This document shows positions 12,526 to 23,955 of a DNA stretch of 64,000 nucleotides, piece by piece. A program made the translations under genes and the position numbers. Below the pieces are notes generated by a model, which was given only the letters and a program-made list of their open reading frames with translations, was not told the origin of the DNA and did not search any database. The stretch is from Cherax quadricarinatus (taxonomy: Eukaryota; Arthropoda; Malacostraca; Decapoda; Parastacidae): assembly GCF_038502225.1 (NCBI RefSeq), contig NC_091357.1, forward strand, positions 2,173,104 to 2,237,103, given 5' to 3'. Position 1 is the first letter of the stretch. The number at the start of each line of letters is the position of its first letter.

Positions 12526-13235
12526 TTAAGGGAGATATTACTGTCGTGTACAAATGGATAACGAGAATTAAGGGAGATATTAATGTAGTGTACAAATGGA
12601 TAACGAGAATTAAGGGAGATATTACTGTCGTGTACAAATGGATAACGAGAATTAAGGGAGATATTACTGTAGTGTTCAAATGGATAACGAGAATTAAGGG
12701 AGATATTATTGTCGTGTACAAATGGATAACGAGAATTAAGGGAGATATTACTGTAGTGTACAAGTGGATAACGAGAATTAAGGGAGATATTACTGTAGTG
12801 TTCAAATGGATAACGAGAATTAAGGGAGATATTATTGTCGTGTACAAATGGATAACGAGAATTAAGGGAGATATTACTGTAGTGTACAAGTGGATAACGA
12901 GAATTAAGGGAGATATTACTGTAGTGTACAAGTGGATAACGAGAATTAAGGGAGATATTACTGTAGTGTTCAAATGGATAACGAGAATTAAGGGAGATAT
13001 TACTGTCGTGTACAAATGGATAACGAGAATTAAGGGAGATATTACTGTAGTGTACAAGTGGATAACGAGAATTAATGGAGATATTACTGTAGTGTACAAA
13101 TGGATAACGAGAATTAAGGGAGATATTACTGTAGTGTACAAATGGATAACGAGAATTAAGGGAGATATTACTGTAGTGTACAAATGGATAACGAGAATTA
13201 AGGGAGATATTACTGTAGTGTACAAATGGATAAAA
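12526..13235. repeat. 42-bp minisatellite, about 17 copies
   Basis: The unit is GTACAAATGG-ATAACGAGAA-TTAAGGGAGA-TATTACTGTC/AGT. Because 42 is divisible by three, both strands show long artefactual frames with a 14-residue repeat (YKWITRIKGDITVV on plus). Variant sites (TCGTGTACAAATGG, TAGTGTACAAGTGG, TAGTGTTCAAATGG) recur roughly every third unit, which suggests a 126-bp higher-order unit. Confidence 0.93.
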
Positions 13236-13296
13236 AAATTAAGGCAATATAAAAGTCTTGAAAATATTTAAGCACGATAGGATTCGCAGCAATGGA

Positions 13297-13440
13297 CACC
13301 TCAAGGGAGGTTCCTTGACGCTGGTGAGGGGCTCTTGATCTAGGGAACTGGATCTATGCTCCAGTTCCCTGAATTTAGCCTGAATACCTTCCAATAATCC
13401 CCCAGGTGCTGTATAATCCATAATTATAATAATCACATCA
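13297..13440 (+). mobile_element. Short dispersed SINE-like repeat (GAGGGGCTCTTGATCTAGGG family)
   Basis: Shares GGGAGGTTCCTTGACG, GAGGGGCTCTTGATCTAGGG, TTCCCTGAATT and GAATACCTTCCA with copies at 28285, 38843 and 54165, and ends in CATAATTATAATAATC. About 145 bp, non-coding. A pol III promoter is not obvious, so SINE status is inferred from size and the simple-repeat tail. Confidence 0.7.
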
Positions 13441-13540
13441 ATGGATTCAAGCTGGAAAAATTTTGATTTAGAAAGGATATTGGTAACTGCTGGCAACAGC
13501 GTCATTTATACAGGAATTTTAGGTAGTTTTAAATATATAA

Positions 13541-13625
13541 TGTTGGTAGAATTACCAACAATGTTTGGTAAAAGGCCACAAGTGCGATAAAATGTCACAT
13601 TAGTTGTACTTGGCCTTTTACCTAA
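13541..13625. mobile_element. Small palindromic terminus related to PLE-type ends
   Basis: GGTAAAAGGCCACAAGTGC and GTACTTGGCCTTTTACC form a hairpin around AAAATGTCACATTAGTTG. The preceding TTGGTAGAATTACC matches the outer ends at 40030-40055 and 59585-59600, so this is another inverted copy of that terminus. Confidence 0.6.
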
Positions 13626-13941
13626 TATAGGATGGACGGGTACATTAATGGGTGTGAGTATGAACTGGACTATGTGTAGCATAGGCCTGTAGGCCTTTTG
13701 CAGTATTCCTACGTTTTCATATTCTCAACACAACTCGACTGGCCCAAGTACGGGCCAGTGGTGTCCCTCCATGCTTGTTTTGTGTTCAAAGTCCGTCAGT
13801 TTCAGCTTATTAAAGTTCTTGGCCAGCTGAGCATTTCCCACTTCGGAGATCGTTCTCACGTGATAACAATTCGAGAACACAGACTCCAGGCTGAGGGACT
13901 GATTACTTCAAACTACTACTCTTCCACCGACCTTCTCTGTG
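13626..13941. other. Unassigned, with a truncated terminus fragment near 13880-13935
   Basis: GGCTGAGGGACTGATTAC and CCGACCTTCTCTGT match interior parts of the PLE-type unit that follows. The remainder is unassigned. Confidence 0.4.
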
Positions 13942-13988
13942 GTTAGGTAAGACACATATGCAACAGTTAGGTATCTTTATTATGAAAC

Positions 13989-14016
13989 GTTTCGCCTAGA
14001 CAGTAGGCTTCTTCAG
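13989..14016 (-). ncRNA. Hammerhead-ribozyme-like core (left arm)
   Basis: Minus strand reads CTGAAGA, one unpaired A, a GCCTA(C)...(G)TAGGC hairpin, then GAAAC. This resembles the CUGANGA - stem II - GAAA core known from hammerheads in Penelope-like elements. The extra A before stem II is unusual, and stems I and III with the cleavage site are not established. Confidence 0.35.
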
Positions 14017-14261
14017 TCGAGTACAGAAAAGTTGATAGAAGCAGAAGATACTTGAAGACGATGTAATCAGTCCATCATCCTTAAAGTTTTGAGGTGGTCA
14101 GTCCCTCAGTCTGGAGAAGAGCATTGTTCCATAGTATGAAACAATATGGAACAATGCTCTTCTCCAGACTGAGGGACTGACCACCTCAAAACTTTAAGGA
14201 TGATGGACTGATTACATCGTCTTCAAGTCTCTTCTGCTTCTATCAACTTTTCTGTACTCGA

Positions 14262-14288
14262 CTGAAGAAGCCTACTGTGTAGGCGAAA
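14262..14288 (+). ncRNA. Hammerhead-ribozyme-like core (right arm)
   Basis: CTGAAGA (14262-14268), extra A, hairpin GCCTAC-TGT-GTAGGC, GAAAC (14284-14288). Mirror copy of the left-arm motif with one compensating difference that gives a perfect six-pair stem. Confidence 0.38.
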
Positions 14289-14387
14289 CGTTTCATAATA
14301 AAGATACCTAACTGTTGCATATGTGTCTTACCTAACAACCTGTCGGTATTTTATACCATTTTAATGTTCGACCTTCTCTGTATTGAA

Positions 14388-14413
14388 CTGAAGAAGCCAC
14401 TGGCTGGCGAAAC
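14388..14413 (+). ncRNA. Hammerhead-ribozyme-like core (third copy)
   Basis: CTGAAGA, extra A, hairpin GCCA-CTGGC-TGGC, GAAAC at 14409-14413. It lies in the partial unit right of the palindrome. The stem sequence differs from its neighbours yet still pairs. Confidence 0.35.
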
Positions 14414-14611
14414 GTTTGCTCATAGATTCCCAAATGTCACACAAGTGTCTCATTTTTCAACTTGCTAGTTTTCTAAATTATTTACATCATAAGAACATAA
14501 GGAGGAAGGAGCACTGCTGCAGGCCTGCTGGCCCAAGTCACTTGCCCAAGCCAGTCAGGACCAAGTTTGATCCACTTAAGAAGGAAGGAGCACAGTGTCA
14601 GACCTACTGAC

Positions 14612-15152
14612 TCATTCCCACTACCCTGCCATTCCCACTACCCTGCCATTCCCACTACCCTGCCATTCCCACTACCCTGCCATTCCCACTACCCTGCCAT
14701 TCCCACTACCCTGCCATTCCCACTACCCTGCCATTCCCACTACCCTGCCATTCCCACTACCCTGCCATTCCCACTACCCTGCCATTCTCACTACCCTGCC
14801 ATTCCCACTACCCTGCCATTCCCACTACCCTGCCATTCCCACTACCCTGCCATTCCCACTACCCTGCCATTCCCACTACCCTGCCATTCCCACTACCCTG
14901 CCATTCCCACTACCCTGCCATTCTCACTACCCTGCCATTCCCACTACCCTGCCATTCTCACTACCCTGCCATTCTCACTACCCTGCCATTCCCACTACCC
15001 TGCCATTCCCACTACCCTGCCATTCTCACTACCCTGCCATTCCCACTACCCTGCCATTCCCACTACCCTGCCATTCCCACTACCCTGCCATTCCCACTAC
15101 CCTGCCATTCCCACTACCCTGCCATTCCCACTACCCTGCCATTCCCACTACC
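14612..15152. repeat. 17-bp minisatellite, about 32 copies
   Basis: Unit CATTCCCACTACCCTGC with occasional CATTCTC variants. A 17-bp period keeps all three plus frames open with proline-rich repeats, which explains the long artefactual ORFs. Confidence 0.95.
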
Positions 15153-15159
15153 AGCTGTT

Positions 15160-16063
15160 CTACGACTTTTTCTACTACTTTTACTATTACTACTACTATT
15201 ACTATTACTACTACTATTACTACTATTACTTTTACTACTACTATTACTACTACTATTACTACTATTACTACTACTATTACTATTACTACTATTACTTTTA
15301 CTACTACTATTACTACTATTACTACTACTACTATTACTACTACTACTATTACTATTACTACTATTACTATTACTATTACTACTACTACTACTATTACTAC
15401 TACTACTATTACTACTACTACTATTACTACTACTGCTATTACTACTACTACTGCTATTACTACTACTACTGCTATTACTACTACTGCTATTACTACTACT
15501 ACTGCTATTACTACTACTGCTATTACTACTACTACTATTACTACTACTGCTTTTACTACTACTGTTACTATTACTACTATTCTACTACTATTACTACTAC
15601 TACTATTACTACTAGTATTCTATTACTACTGTTACTATTACCATTACTACTATTACTACTATTGCTACTATTGTTACTACTACTATTACTATTACTACTA
15701 CTGTTACTATTACTACTACTATTACTATTACTACTACTATTACTATTACTATTACTACTACTACTACTGTTACTACTATTACTACTGCTATTACTACTAC
15801 TACTACTCGCTGTATAGCCCTTGTGGCTTAGCGCTTCTTTTTGATTATAATACTATTACTACTACTATTACTACTACTATTACTACTACTACTGTTACTA
15901 CTACTACTATTACTACTACTACTATTACTACTACTACTGTTACTACTACTACTGTTACTACTACTACTGTTACTACTACTACTGTTACTATTACTACTAC
16001 TATTACTACTATTACTACCACTATTACTACTACTATTACTACTACTATTACTACCACTATTAC

Positions 16064-16092
<29 letters not shown>
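15160..16092. repeat. (TAC/TAT)n trinucleotide microsatellite, split by a SINE-type tail
   Basis: Two blocks (about 15160-15805 and 15851-16092) of ACT/ATT triplets, giving long Leu-, Tyr- or Thr-rich frames that are artefacts. Between them CGCTGTATAGCCCTTGTGGC...TTTTGATTATAATAC (15806-15850) is the 3' end of the short repeat family also seen at 11990, so at least the second block looks like an expanded tail. Confidence 0.93.
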
Positions 16093-16097
<5 letters not shown>

Positions 16098-16254
16098 GTC
16101 TTGCTACTTGCCATCTGAGTCCTGGCACTATCTTAAGTTCTTTCTAATATTACTTATTATGTATTACTTATTAGTGATGAAGTCACTCATGGCTAAACTG
16201 TAATAAACGTCCTGAAGTGTACACAGGAGAAGTTTTACCGCTTCCAGTAACAAT

Positions 16255-16375
16255 GTTGGTTGTGGCAGTTGTTGTCTTTGTGGCAGTTGTTGTCTTTGTG
16301 GCAGTTGTTGTCTTTGTGGCAGTTGTTGTCTTTGTGGCAGTTGTTGTCTTTGTGGCAGTTGTTGTCTTTGTGGCG
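16255..16375. repeat. 18-bp tandem repeat, about seven copies
   Basis: Unit TTGTGGCAGTTGTTGTCT. The period of six codons makes both strands look open; no gene is implied. Confidence 0.9.
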
Positions 16376-16473
16376 AGTGATGTCCTCGGTGAAGGTATTG
16401 TTTGTACAATTAATGTTTTATGGCAAATGTTGCTTGTGACAGGTGATATTTTTATTCGTATTTTTTTCATTAA

Positions 16474-18798
16474 CACACTGGCCGATTCCCACCAAGGCAG
16501 GGTGGCCCGAAAAAGAAAAACTTTCACCATCATTCACTCCATCACTGTCTTGCCAGAAGGGTGATTTACACTACAGTTTTTAAACTGCAACATTAACACC
16601 CCTCCTTCAGAGTGCAGACACTGTACTTCCCATCTCCAGGACTCAAGTCCGGCCTGCTGGTTTCCCTGAATCCCTTCATAAATGTTACTTTGCTCACACT
16701 CCAACAGCACGTCAAGTATTAAAAACCATTTGTCTCGATTCACTCCTATCAAATACGCTCACGAATGCCTGCTGGAAGTCCAAGCCCCTCGCACACAAAA
16801 CCTCCTTTACCCCTCCCTCCAACCTTTCCTAGGCCGACCACTACCCCGCCTTACCTCCACTACATATTTATACACTCTCGAAGTCATTCTGTTTTGTTCC
16901 AGTCTCTCTACATGTCCGAACCACCTCAACAACCCTTCCTCAGCCCTCTGGACAACAGTTTTGGTAATCCCGCACCTCCTCCTAACTTCCAAACTACGAA
17001 TTCTCTGCATTATATTCACACCACACATTGCTCTCAGACATGACATCTCCACTGCCTCCAGCCTTCTCCTCGCTGCAACATTCATCACCCATGCTTCACA
17101 CCCATATAAGAGCGTTGGTAAAACTATACTCTCATACATTCCCCTCTTTGCCTCCAAGGACAAAGTTCTTTGTCTCCACAGACTCCTAAGTGCACCACTC
17201 ACCCTTTTCCCCTCATCAATTCTATGATTCACCTCATCCTTCATAGACCCATCCGCTGACACGTCCAATCCTAAATATCTGAATACATTCACCTCCTCCA
17301 TACTCTCTCCCTCCAATCTGATATCCAATCTTTTGTCACCTAATCTTTTCGTTATCCTCATAACCTTACTCTTTCCTATATCGACTTTTAATTTTCTTCT
17401 TTTACATGCCCCACCAAATTCATCCACCAACCTCTGCAACTTCTCTTCAGAATCTCCTAAAAGCACAGTGTCATCAGCAAACAGCAACTGTGACAACTCC
17501 CACTTCGTGTTAGATTCTTTATCTTTTAACTCCACGCCTCTTGCCAAGACCCTCGCATTCACTTCTCTTACAACCCCATCTATAAATATATTGAAGAACC
17601 ATGGCGACATCACACATCCTTGTCTAAGGCCTACTTTTACTGAGAAATAATCTCTCTTCTACCTACTCTAACCTGAGCCTCACTATCCTCGTAGAAACTC
17701 TTCACTGCTTTAAGTAACCTACCTCCTACACCATACACCTGCAACATCTGTCACATTGCCCCCCTATCCACCCTGTCATATGCCTTTTCCAAATCCATAA
17801 ATGCCACAAAAACCTCTTTAGCCTTATCTAAATACTGTTCACTTATATGTTTCACTGTAAACACCTGGTCCACATACCCCCTACCTTTCCTAAAGCCTCC
17901 TTGTTCATCTGCTATCCTATTCTCCGTCTTACTCTTAATTCTTTCAATAATAACTCTACCATACACTTTACCAGGTATACTCAACAGACTTATCCCCCTA
18001 TAATTTTTGCACTCTCTTTTATCCCCTTTGCCTTTATACAAAGGAACTATGCATGCTCTCTGCCAATCCCTAGGTACCTTACCCTCTTCCATACATTTAT
18101 TAAATAATAACACCAGCCACTCCAGAACTGTATCCCCACCTGCTTTTAGCATTTCTATCTTTATCCCATCAATCCCGGCTGCCTTACCCCCTTTCATTTT
18201 ACCTACTGCCTCACGAACTTCCCCCACACTCACAACTGGCTCTTCCTCACTCCTACAAGATGTTATTCCTCCTTGCCCTATACACGAAATCACAGCTTCC
18301 TTATCTTCATCAACATCTAACAATTCCTCAAAATATTCCCTCCTTCCCGATACCTCTAACTCTCCATTTAATAACTCTCCTCTCCTATTTTTAACTGTCA
18401 AATCCATTTGTTCCCTAGGCTTTCTCAACTTATTTATCTCCAAAACTTTTTATTATTTTCAACAAAATTTGTTGATAACATGTCACCCACTCTCTCATTT
18501 GCTCTCTTTTACATTGCTTCACGACTTTCTTAACCTCTCTTTTTCTCTCCACATACTCTTCCCTCCTTGCATCACTTCTACTTTGTAAAAACCTCTCATA
18601 TGCTAACTTTTTTCTTCCTTACTACTCTCTTTACATCATCATTCCACCAATCGCTCTTCTTCCCTCCCGCACCCACTTTCCTGTAACCACAAACTTCCGC
18701 TGAACATACTAATACTACATTCTTAAACCTACCCCATACATCTTCGACCCCATTGCCTATACTCTCACTAGCCCATCTATCCTCCAATAGTTGTTTGT
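16474..18798 (-). pseudogene. RTE-clade LINE, 5'-truncated and frameshifted
   Basis: Minus-strand copy of the element at 2096-5671, starting (3' end) with the shared CACTGGCCGATTCCCACC terminus and lacking the endonuclease; it stops at 18798 in the linker before the RT. Pieces of frame remain: 18596-18787 (SDWWNDDVKRVVR), 17751-18443 (RT with NYRGISLL and [16 protein letters not shown]) and 16807-17613 ([16 protein letters not shown] through GRPRKGW). Several indels separate them (for example near 17650 and 18450), so it is non-functional. No TA array follows its 3' end, unlike the copies at 319, 2096 and 42139. Confidence 0.88.
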
Positions 18799-19038
18799 AG
18801 TAGGTAATATTTGTAGCATGTGTTTGTGGCAGGTGGTATTCCTCTTTTACATGTGTTTTTGGCAGGTGGTGTTTGTATCAAACGTTAGAATGGCAAGTAT
18901 TTTTGTGTTAGGCAGATATCTCTACAGTAATTTACCGAAGAAAATAGTTTAATGCAAACTATTTTGGTTTAACGCTTATCGATTAGGTCATTAATGTTGA
19001 ATGTAACCGATTCATCCCCATGTGTGGTTTACAAAATT
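18799..19038. other. Unassigned spacer
   Basis: Contains a few imperfect GTAGCATGTGTTTGTGGCAG-like repeats at 18800-18875 and no supported gene. Confidence 0.4.
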
Positions 19039-19138
19039 AGCAAACACTAGGACATGTTAGAAAACGTTTCGGTCCTGAGACCTTAGAAGTGATCAATGTC
19101 CCAGGACCGAAACGTTTTCTAATATGTCAGAGTTTGCT
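19039..19138. mobile_element. Inverted dimer of a PLE-type terminus
   Basis: Left arm (19039-19077) and right arm (19102-19138) share AGGACCGAAACGTTTTCTAA in inverted orientation with outer AGTGTTTGC/GAGTTTGC. Termini point outward, as in the larger palindromes. Confidence 0.65.
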
Positions 19139-19172
19139 GACGTCTCTCTTAAACCAATTTGTCGGTATCTCT

Positions 19173-19385
19173 TATCAAGGTGATATACATAGTGGTATAC
19201 ATAGTGGCATACATAGAGGTATACATACAGTGGTATGCATAGTGGTATACGTACAGGGGTATACGTACAGGGGTATACATAGTGGTATAAATAGTGGTAT
19301 ACGTACAGGGGTATACATACAGGGGTATACGTACTGGGGTATACATACAGGGGTATACATACAGGGGTATACATACAGTTATACA
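19173..19385. repeat. 14-15-bp GGTATACATA(CAG/G) repeat
   Basis: About 14 imperfect units of AGGGGTATACATAC and ATAGTGGTATAC. Reading frames here on both strands (YVYPCTY-type) are repeat artefacts. Confidence 0.88.
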
Positions 19386-19633
19386 ATCACCTCGAGGTGA
19401 AAATACAGTGTTGGTCTCGCCAACATTTACGCTTCGAACAAACACACAAGAGTGTTCTTGTAATTGTTTTGTTTGCTACTTGTTAATTCAGTTATGACTG
19501 ACAGGAATACAATGCATGTGTACGATCAGTTAACTTGATTTCTCCTCTGATGGAACATTTTTCGGTTCTCCCTCGCAGCGCTTGAGATCTTTTCACTGGC
19601 GATTCTGATCTCTGTAATATCCTCCTGTGATAG

Positions 19634-19951
19634 CAGGAGGATAGCCTGGTGGCTAAAGCTATCGCTTCACACGACGAGTGTCCAGGTTCGATTCCCGGCG
19701 AGGGTAGAAACATTGGGCGTGTTTCTTTACACCGGTTGTCTGTTCACCCATTAGTACAATGGGTACCTGGGTGTTAGTCGACTGGTGTGGGTCACATCCT
19801 GGGACAAAACTGACCTAATTTGCCCGAAATGCTCAGCATAACAAGCGGCTTTCAATATAGTAGTATGTCATTGATGTCAGCTAGACCTGTATACCTTGTA
19901 CATGTACTTGTAGTAAATATAACTGTTATTATTATAATAATAATAATATTA
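19634..19951 (+). mobile_element. tRNA(Val)-like SINE, full length, with CR1/L2-type tail
   Basis: Same head and body as the SINE at 12082: A box TAGCCTGGTGGCTAAAGC, B box GGTTCGATTCCC, GAAACATTGGGCGTGTTTCT, GTACCTGGGTGTTAGTCGAC. After GACCTAATTT it continues GCCCGAAATGCTCAGCATAA then AAGCGGCTTTC, and ends in TAAATATAACTG(TTA)n. The stretch GCCCGAAATGCT..GCATA..AAGCGGCTTT resembles GCCCGTAATGCT..GCATA..AAGTGGCTTT in the 3' UTR of the intact LINE at 50666-50700. Confidence 0.85.
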
Positions 19952-20159
19952 GGGAAGGTGGGCAGGTACAGTGTTCTCTCCACCCAGTGACTGACTGGTT
20001 GACCCGGTGGAAGACTAAAAGAATTGAATGAAATGGGTGGAGGTAGAGATGTAATGACTGGTTGAAAATAGGGAGGTATTAAATAGATGGGTAATTGGAC
20101 AGAAGAAATATATAATTAAAAGTAGGATATTGATCAGGTGGAGAGAGTGAGTTTAGTAA

Positions 20160-20960
20160 CTGTGTAGGTAGGGGGAGGTAGGGAGGTATTAACTGACTGA
20201 GTGGAGGGAGGGAGGGTATTGAACGACTGGGTGGGTGGAGGTAGGGTGGTATTAACTGACTGGGTGGAGGTAGGGAGGGTATTGAACGGCTGGGTGGGTG
20301 GAGGTAGGGAGGTATTAACTGACTGGGTGGAGGTAGGGAGGATATTGAACGACTGGGTGGGTGGAGGTAGGGAGGTACTAACTGACTGGGTGGAGATAGG
20401 GTGTTAAATGACTGGGTGGGTGGAGGTAGGGAGGTACTGACTGGGTGGAGGTAGGGAGGTACTAACTGACTGGGTGGAGATAGGGAGGGTATTAAACGAC
20501 TGGGTGGGTGGAGGTAGGGAGATATTTACTGACTGGGTGGAGGTAGGGAGGGTATTGAACGACTGGGTGGGTAGAGGTAGGGAGGTATTAACTGGGTGGG
20601 TGGAGGTAGGGAGGTATTAACTGGGTGGGTGGAGGTAGGGAGGCATTAACTGGCTGGGTGGAGGTAGGGAGGGTATTAAACGACTGTGTGGGTGGAGGTA
20701 GGGAGGTATTAACTGACTGGGTGGAGGTAGGGAGGTATTAACTGACTGGGTGGAGGTAGGGAGGGTATTAAACGACTGGGTGGGTGGAGGTAGGGAGGTA
20801 TTAACTGACTGGGTGGAGGTAGGGAGGGTATTAAACGACTGGGTGGGTGGAGGTAGGGAGGTATTAACTGGCTGGGTGGAGGTAGGGAGGGTATTAAACG
20901 ACTGGGTGGGTGGAGGTAGGGATATATTTACTGACTTGGTGGAGGGAGGGAGGTATTGAT
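20160..20960. repeat. 63-bp GGGTGGAGGTAGGGA minisatellite
   Basis: A composite unit alternates a 34-bp half (GGGTATTRAACGACTGGGTG + GGTGGAGGTAGGGA) with a 29-bp half (GGTATTAACTGACTGGGTGG + AGGTAGGGA). About 12 units, with deletions near 20400-20470 and 20580-20640. Confidence 0.9.
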
Positions 20961-21177
20961 TGATTTGTAGTGAGGGTGGTATTGACTAACTGGGTGAGTG
21001 GAGTGAAGGTTGAAGAGCTGGATGCGTACGCTGACAGGTGTTGGTAGTTACAGATTCTCCTGGAACTAACTTTTTATCAAGCTGGAGCTTTGTCTTGAAT
21101 TGCTGGCAAAGCTTAGGCCCACATCAAATTATCTTCTTAAGAATAAGACGGAATTACGACCGTATAAATATTCAGTA

Positions 21178-21268
21178 TGTCCTGGAGTTTACCTGGAGAG
21201 AGTTCCGGGGGTCAACGCCCCCGCGGCCCGGTCTGTGACCAGGCCTCCTGGTGGATCAGAGCCTGACA
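21178..21268 (-). mobile_element. LINE 3'-UTR fragment
   Basis: Reverse complement of the tail on the SINE at 12265-12340 and of 29286-29380: CTGGAGTTTACCTGGAGAG, GGGGGTCAACGCCCCCGC, GGCCCGGTCTGTGACCAGGC. Only the terminal about 90 bp is present. Confidence 0.75.
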
Positions 21269-21390
21269 GCTTCGTCAGTGGATTCATTACAGAAGCTTCC
21301 CATCATCTTCCTGTTTTGTAGACTGACTTTATTTACGCCAGTTTTGATTTGGTTAAATTAAAATGTCTATAAACTGAAATTAACCAATTA

Positions 21391-21520
21391 ACTTGTGAAA
21401 CGTTTCACTAACTAGTGGGCTTCATCGGTCCAAAACAGACGAAAATGGGATATGTGAAGACGGAACTTGAGGTAATCACTCCCTCAGTTAGAGATACTTT
21501 CTACATCTTTGTCTGAATTA
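21391..21520 (-). mobile_element. PLE-type terminus, single orientation
   Basis: Shares GAAACGTTTC, GGTAATCACTCCCTCAGT and overall spacing with the units at 13942-14336 and 57005-57300. Confidence 0.55.
21402..21428 (-). ncRNA. Degenerate hammerhead-like core
   Basis: Minus strand: CCGATGA, then A, GCCCACTAGTTAGT, GAAAC. The first core base is changed and stem II is poor, so this copy is probably inactive. Confidence 0.2.
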
Positions 21521-21914
21521 ATAAAAGTCACTAATTGGCGATAAGTTTAATAAAAATTGTCATAAAACGGGACTTAATGACCTCTGACCGAGACCTTCAC
21601 CTGGCTTGCTGGTCCACTCCTTAAAAAATTATGGTTACAACCACAATAAAGATAACCAAGTGGCTGGACAACCCTCGTTTATTTTCCTGTCGGTTTACTA
21701 AACCGTTTATATATTAAAGCAACCAATTAAAACGTAGAATATAGCTAATAAACGATATTTGAAGGTGATTAGTTCGGACGAGCGAACAGAAAACGGGACT
21801 CGCCGCTGGCACTGGAAAAACAGTCAGGTAATCACTGTTTAAGGGTCGCCCGTCCACGTAAAATTTTTCTTCATTCTCTTTTTATATGTCAGGAAAAGGA
21901 GGTATTGATTAGCT
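21521..21914. other. Unassigned spacer
   Basis: No supported gene, tandem array or terminal repeat. Confidence 0.4.
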
Positions 21915-23520
21915 GACTATGTGGAGGGAGGCACCTACTGGCTGTGTGGAGGGAGGTACCTACTGGCTGTGTGGAGGGAGGCACCTACTGGCTGTGTGGA
22001 GGGAGGCACCTGTTGGCTGTGTGGAGGGAGACACCTACTGGCTGTGTGGAGGGAGGTACCTACTGGCTGTGTGGAGGGAGGCACCTACTGGCTGTGTGGA
22101 GGGAGGCACCTACTGGCTGTGTGGAGGGAGGCACCTACTGGCTGTGTGGAGGGAGGCACCTACTGGCTGTGTGGAGGGAGGCACCTACTGGCTGTGTGGA
22201 GGGAGGCACCTACTGGCTGTGTGGAGGGAGGCACCTACTGGCTGTGTGGAGGGAGGCACCTACTGGCTGTGTGGAGGGAGGCACCTACTGCCTGTGTGGA
22301 GGGAGGCACCTACTGGCTGTGTGGAGGGAGGCACCTACTGGCTGTGTGGAGGGAGGCACCTACTGGCTGTGTGGAGGGAGGCACCTACTGGCTGTGTGGA
22401 GGGAGGCACCTACTGGCTGTGTGGAGGGAGGCACCTACTGGCTGTGTGGAGGGAGGCACCTACTGGCTGTGTGGAGGGAGGCACCTACTGGCTGTGTGGA
22501 GGGAGGCACCTACTGGCTGTGTGGAGGGAGGCACCTACTGGCTGTGTGGAGGGAGGCACCTACTGGCTGTGTGGAGGGAGGCACCTACTGGCTGTGTGGA
22601 GGGAGGCACCTACTGGCTGTGTGGAGGGAGGCACCTGCTGGCTGGCTGTGTGTGGAGGGAGGCACCTACTGGCTGACTGTGTGTGTGGAGGGAGGCACCT
22701 ACTGGCTGACTGTGTGTGTGTGGAGGGAGGCACCTACTGGCTGACTGTGTGTGTGGAGGGAGGCACCTACTGGCTGACTGTGTGTGTGGAGGGAGGCACC
22801 TACTGGCTGACTGTGTGTGGGGAGGGAGGCACCCACTGGCTGACTGTGTGTGGAGGGAGGCACCTACTGGCTGACTGTGTGTGGAGGGAGGCACCTACTG
22901 GCTGACTGTGTGTGGAGGGAGGCACCTACTGGCTGACTGTGTGTGGAGGGAGGCACCTACTGGCTGACTGTGTGTGGAGGGAGGCACCTACTGGCTGACT
23001 GTGTGTGGAGGGAGGCACCTACTGGCTGACTGTGTGAGGAGGGAGGCACCTACTGGCTGACTGTGTGTGGAGGGAGGCACCTACTGGCTGACTGTGTGTG
23101 GAGGGAGGCACCTACTGGCTGACTGTGTGTGGAGGGAGGCACCTACTGGCTGACTGACTGGGTGGAGGGAGGCACCCACTGACTGGGTGCAGGGAAGCGC
23201 CCACTGACTGGGTGCAGGGAAGCACCCACTGACTGGGTGCAGGGAAGCACCCACTGACCGGGTGCAGGGAAGCACCCACTGACCGGGTGCAGGGAAGCAC
23301 CCACTGACTGGGTGCAGGGAAGCACCCACTGACTGGGTGCAGTGAAGCACCCACTGACTGGGTGCAGGGAAGCACCCACTGACTGGGTGCAGGGAAGCAC
23401 CCACTGACTGGGTGCAGGGAAGCACCCACTGACTGGGTGCAGGGAAGCACCCACTGACTGGGTGCAGGGAAGCACCCACTGACTGGGTGCAGGGGAGCAC
23501 CCACTGGCTGACAAGGTGGA
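21915..23520. repeat. 25-bp satellite with three subfamily blocks
   Basis: Block 1 (about 21915-22640): 25-bp TGGCTGTGTGGAGGGAGGCACCTAC, about 29 near-identical copies. Block 2 (about 22640-23155): 31-35-bp derivative adding GACTGTG(TG). Block 3 (about 23160-23510): 25-bp GACTGGGTGCAGGG + AAGCACCCACT, about 14 copies. A 25-bp period opens all frames, which explains six overlapping artefactual ORFs. Confidence 0.95.
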
Positions 23521-23874
23521 GGGAAGCACATGTTGTTAAGGTATCAGACTTGGCTCCACTTTGGGGACAGCGAGATGACAGCTGCTATACAGCAAGACGG
23601 GCAGCTAACTACTCTGGCTGTACATTTCTGAAGAATATCACTTGATCTGAGGTCATTCCTAGAATGAGTCGATTCCCGAGGTCACTCGTACGACGTAATG
23701 ACATCGATGATTCCGTCAACTGACCAAATGAAATCCCTGGTCCACAGATGGCTCCAACTTCATCCTATGCTTTAATTTTACGTCACATAATTAAAAAAAA
23801 GGCTGGCAAATGAGCTGAGATAGGTGACACATCCTAGCTAGTAAATAAACTTAGGAACTCTCAAACCTAACCTT
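23521..23874. other. Unassigned spacer
   Basis: No supported feature. Confidence 0.4.
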
Positions 23875-23955
23875 GTGTTTGTTTGTGTTTGTGTGGGTGT
23901 GTTTGTGTGTTTGTGTGTGTTTGTGTGTGTTTGTGTGTGTTTGTGTGTGTGTGTG
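23875..23955. repeat. (TGTGTGTTTG)n-type microsatellite
   Basis: GT-rich imperfect array at the 3' boundary of the following LINE fragment. Confidence 0.85.

Larger units (their letters stand above)
13942..14336. mobile_element. Head-to-head inverted dimer of a PLE-type terminus (192-bp arms)
   Basis: Arms 13942-14133 and 14145-14336 are near-perfect reverse complements around an 11-nt centre; I see only isolated mismatches. In both arms the presumed 3' terminus (GAAACGTTTCATAATAAAG then GATACCTAACTGTTGC) faces outward and the 5' truncation lies at the centre. A third partial unit follows to about 14455. This layout matches the coding PLE pair at 32028-35985. Confidence 0.8.

Noticed and set aside
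12455..13271. Two-strand 241/256-codon repeat proteins
   Set aside because: Period of 42 bp makes both strands open; no evidence for a gene.
14567..16118. Long open frames (416 and 507 codons) on the plus strand
   Set aside because: They translate a 17-bp minisatellite and a trinucleotide microsatellite; composition is pure repeat and frames overlap in all phases.
21919..22905. 328-, 266- and 251-codon overlapping frames with MWREAPTGCVEGGTYW repeats
   Set aside because: A 25-bp repeat opens all three frames equally; no start context, no domain.
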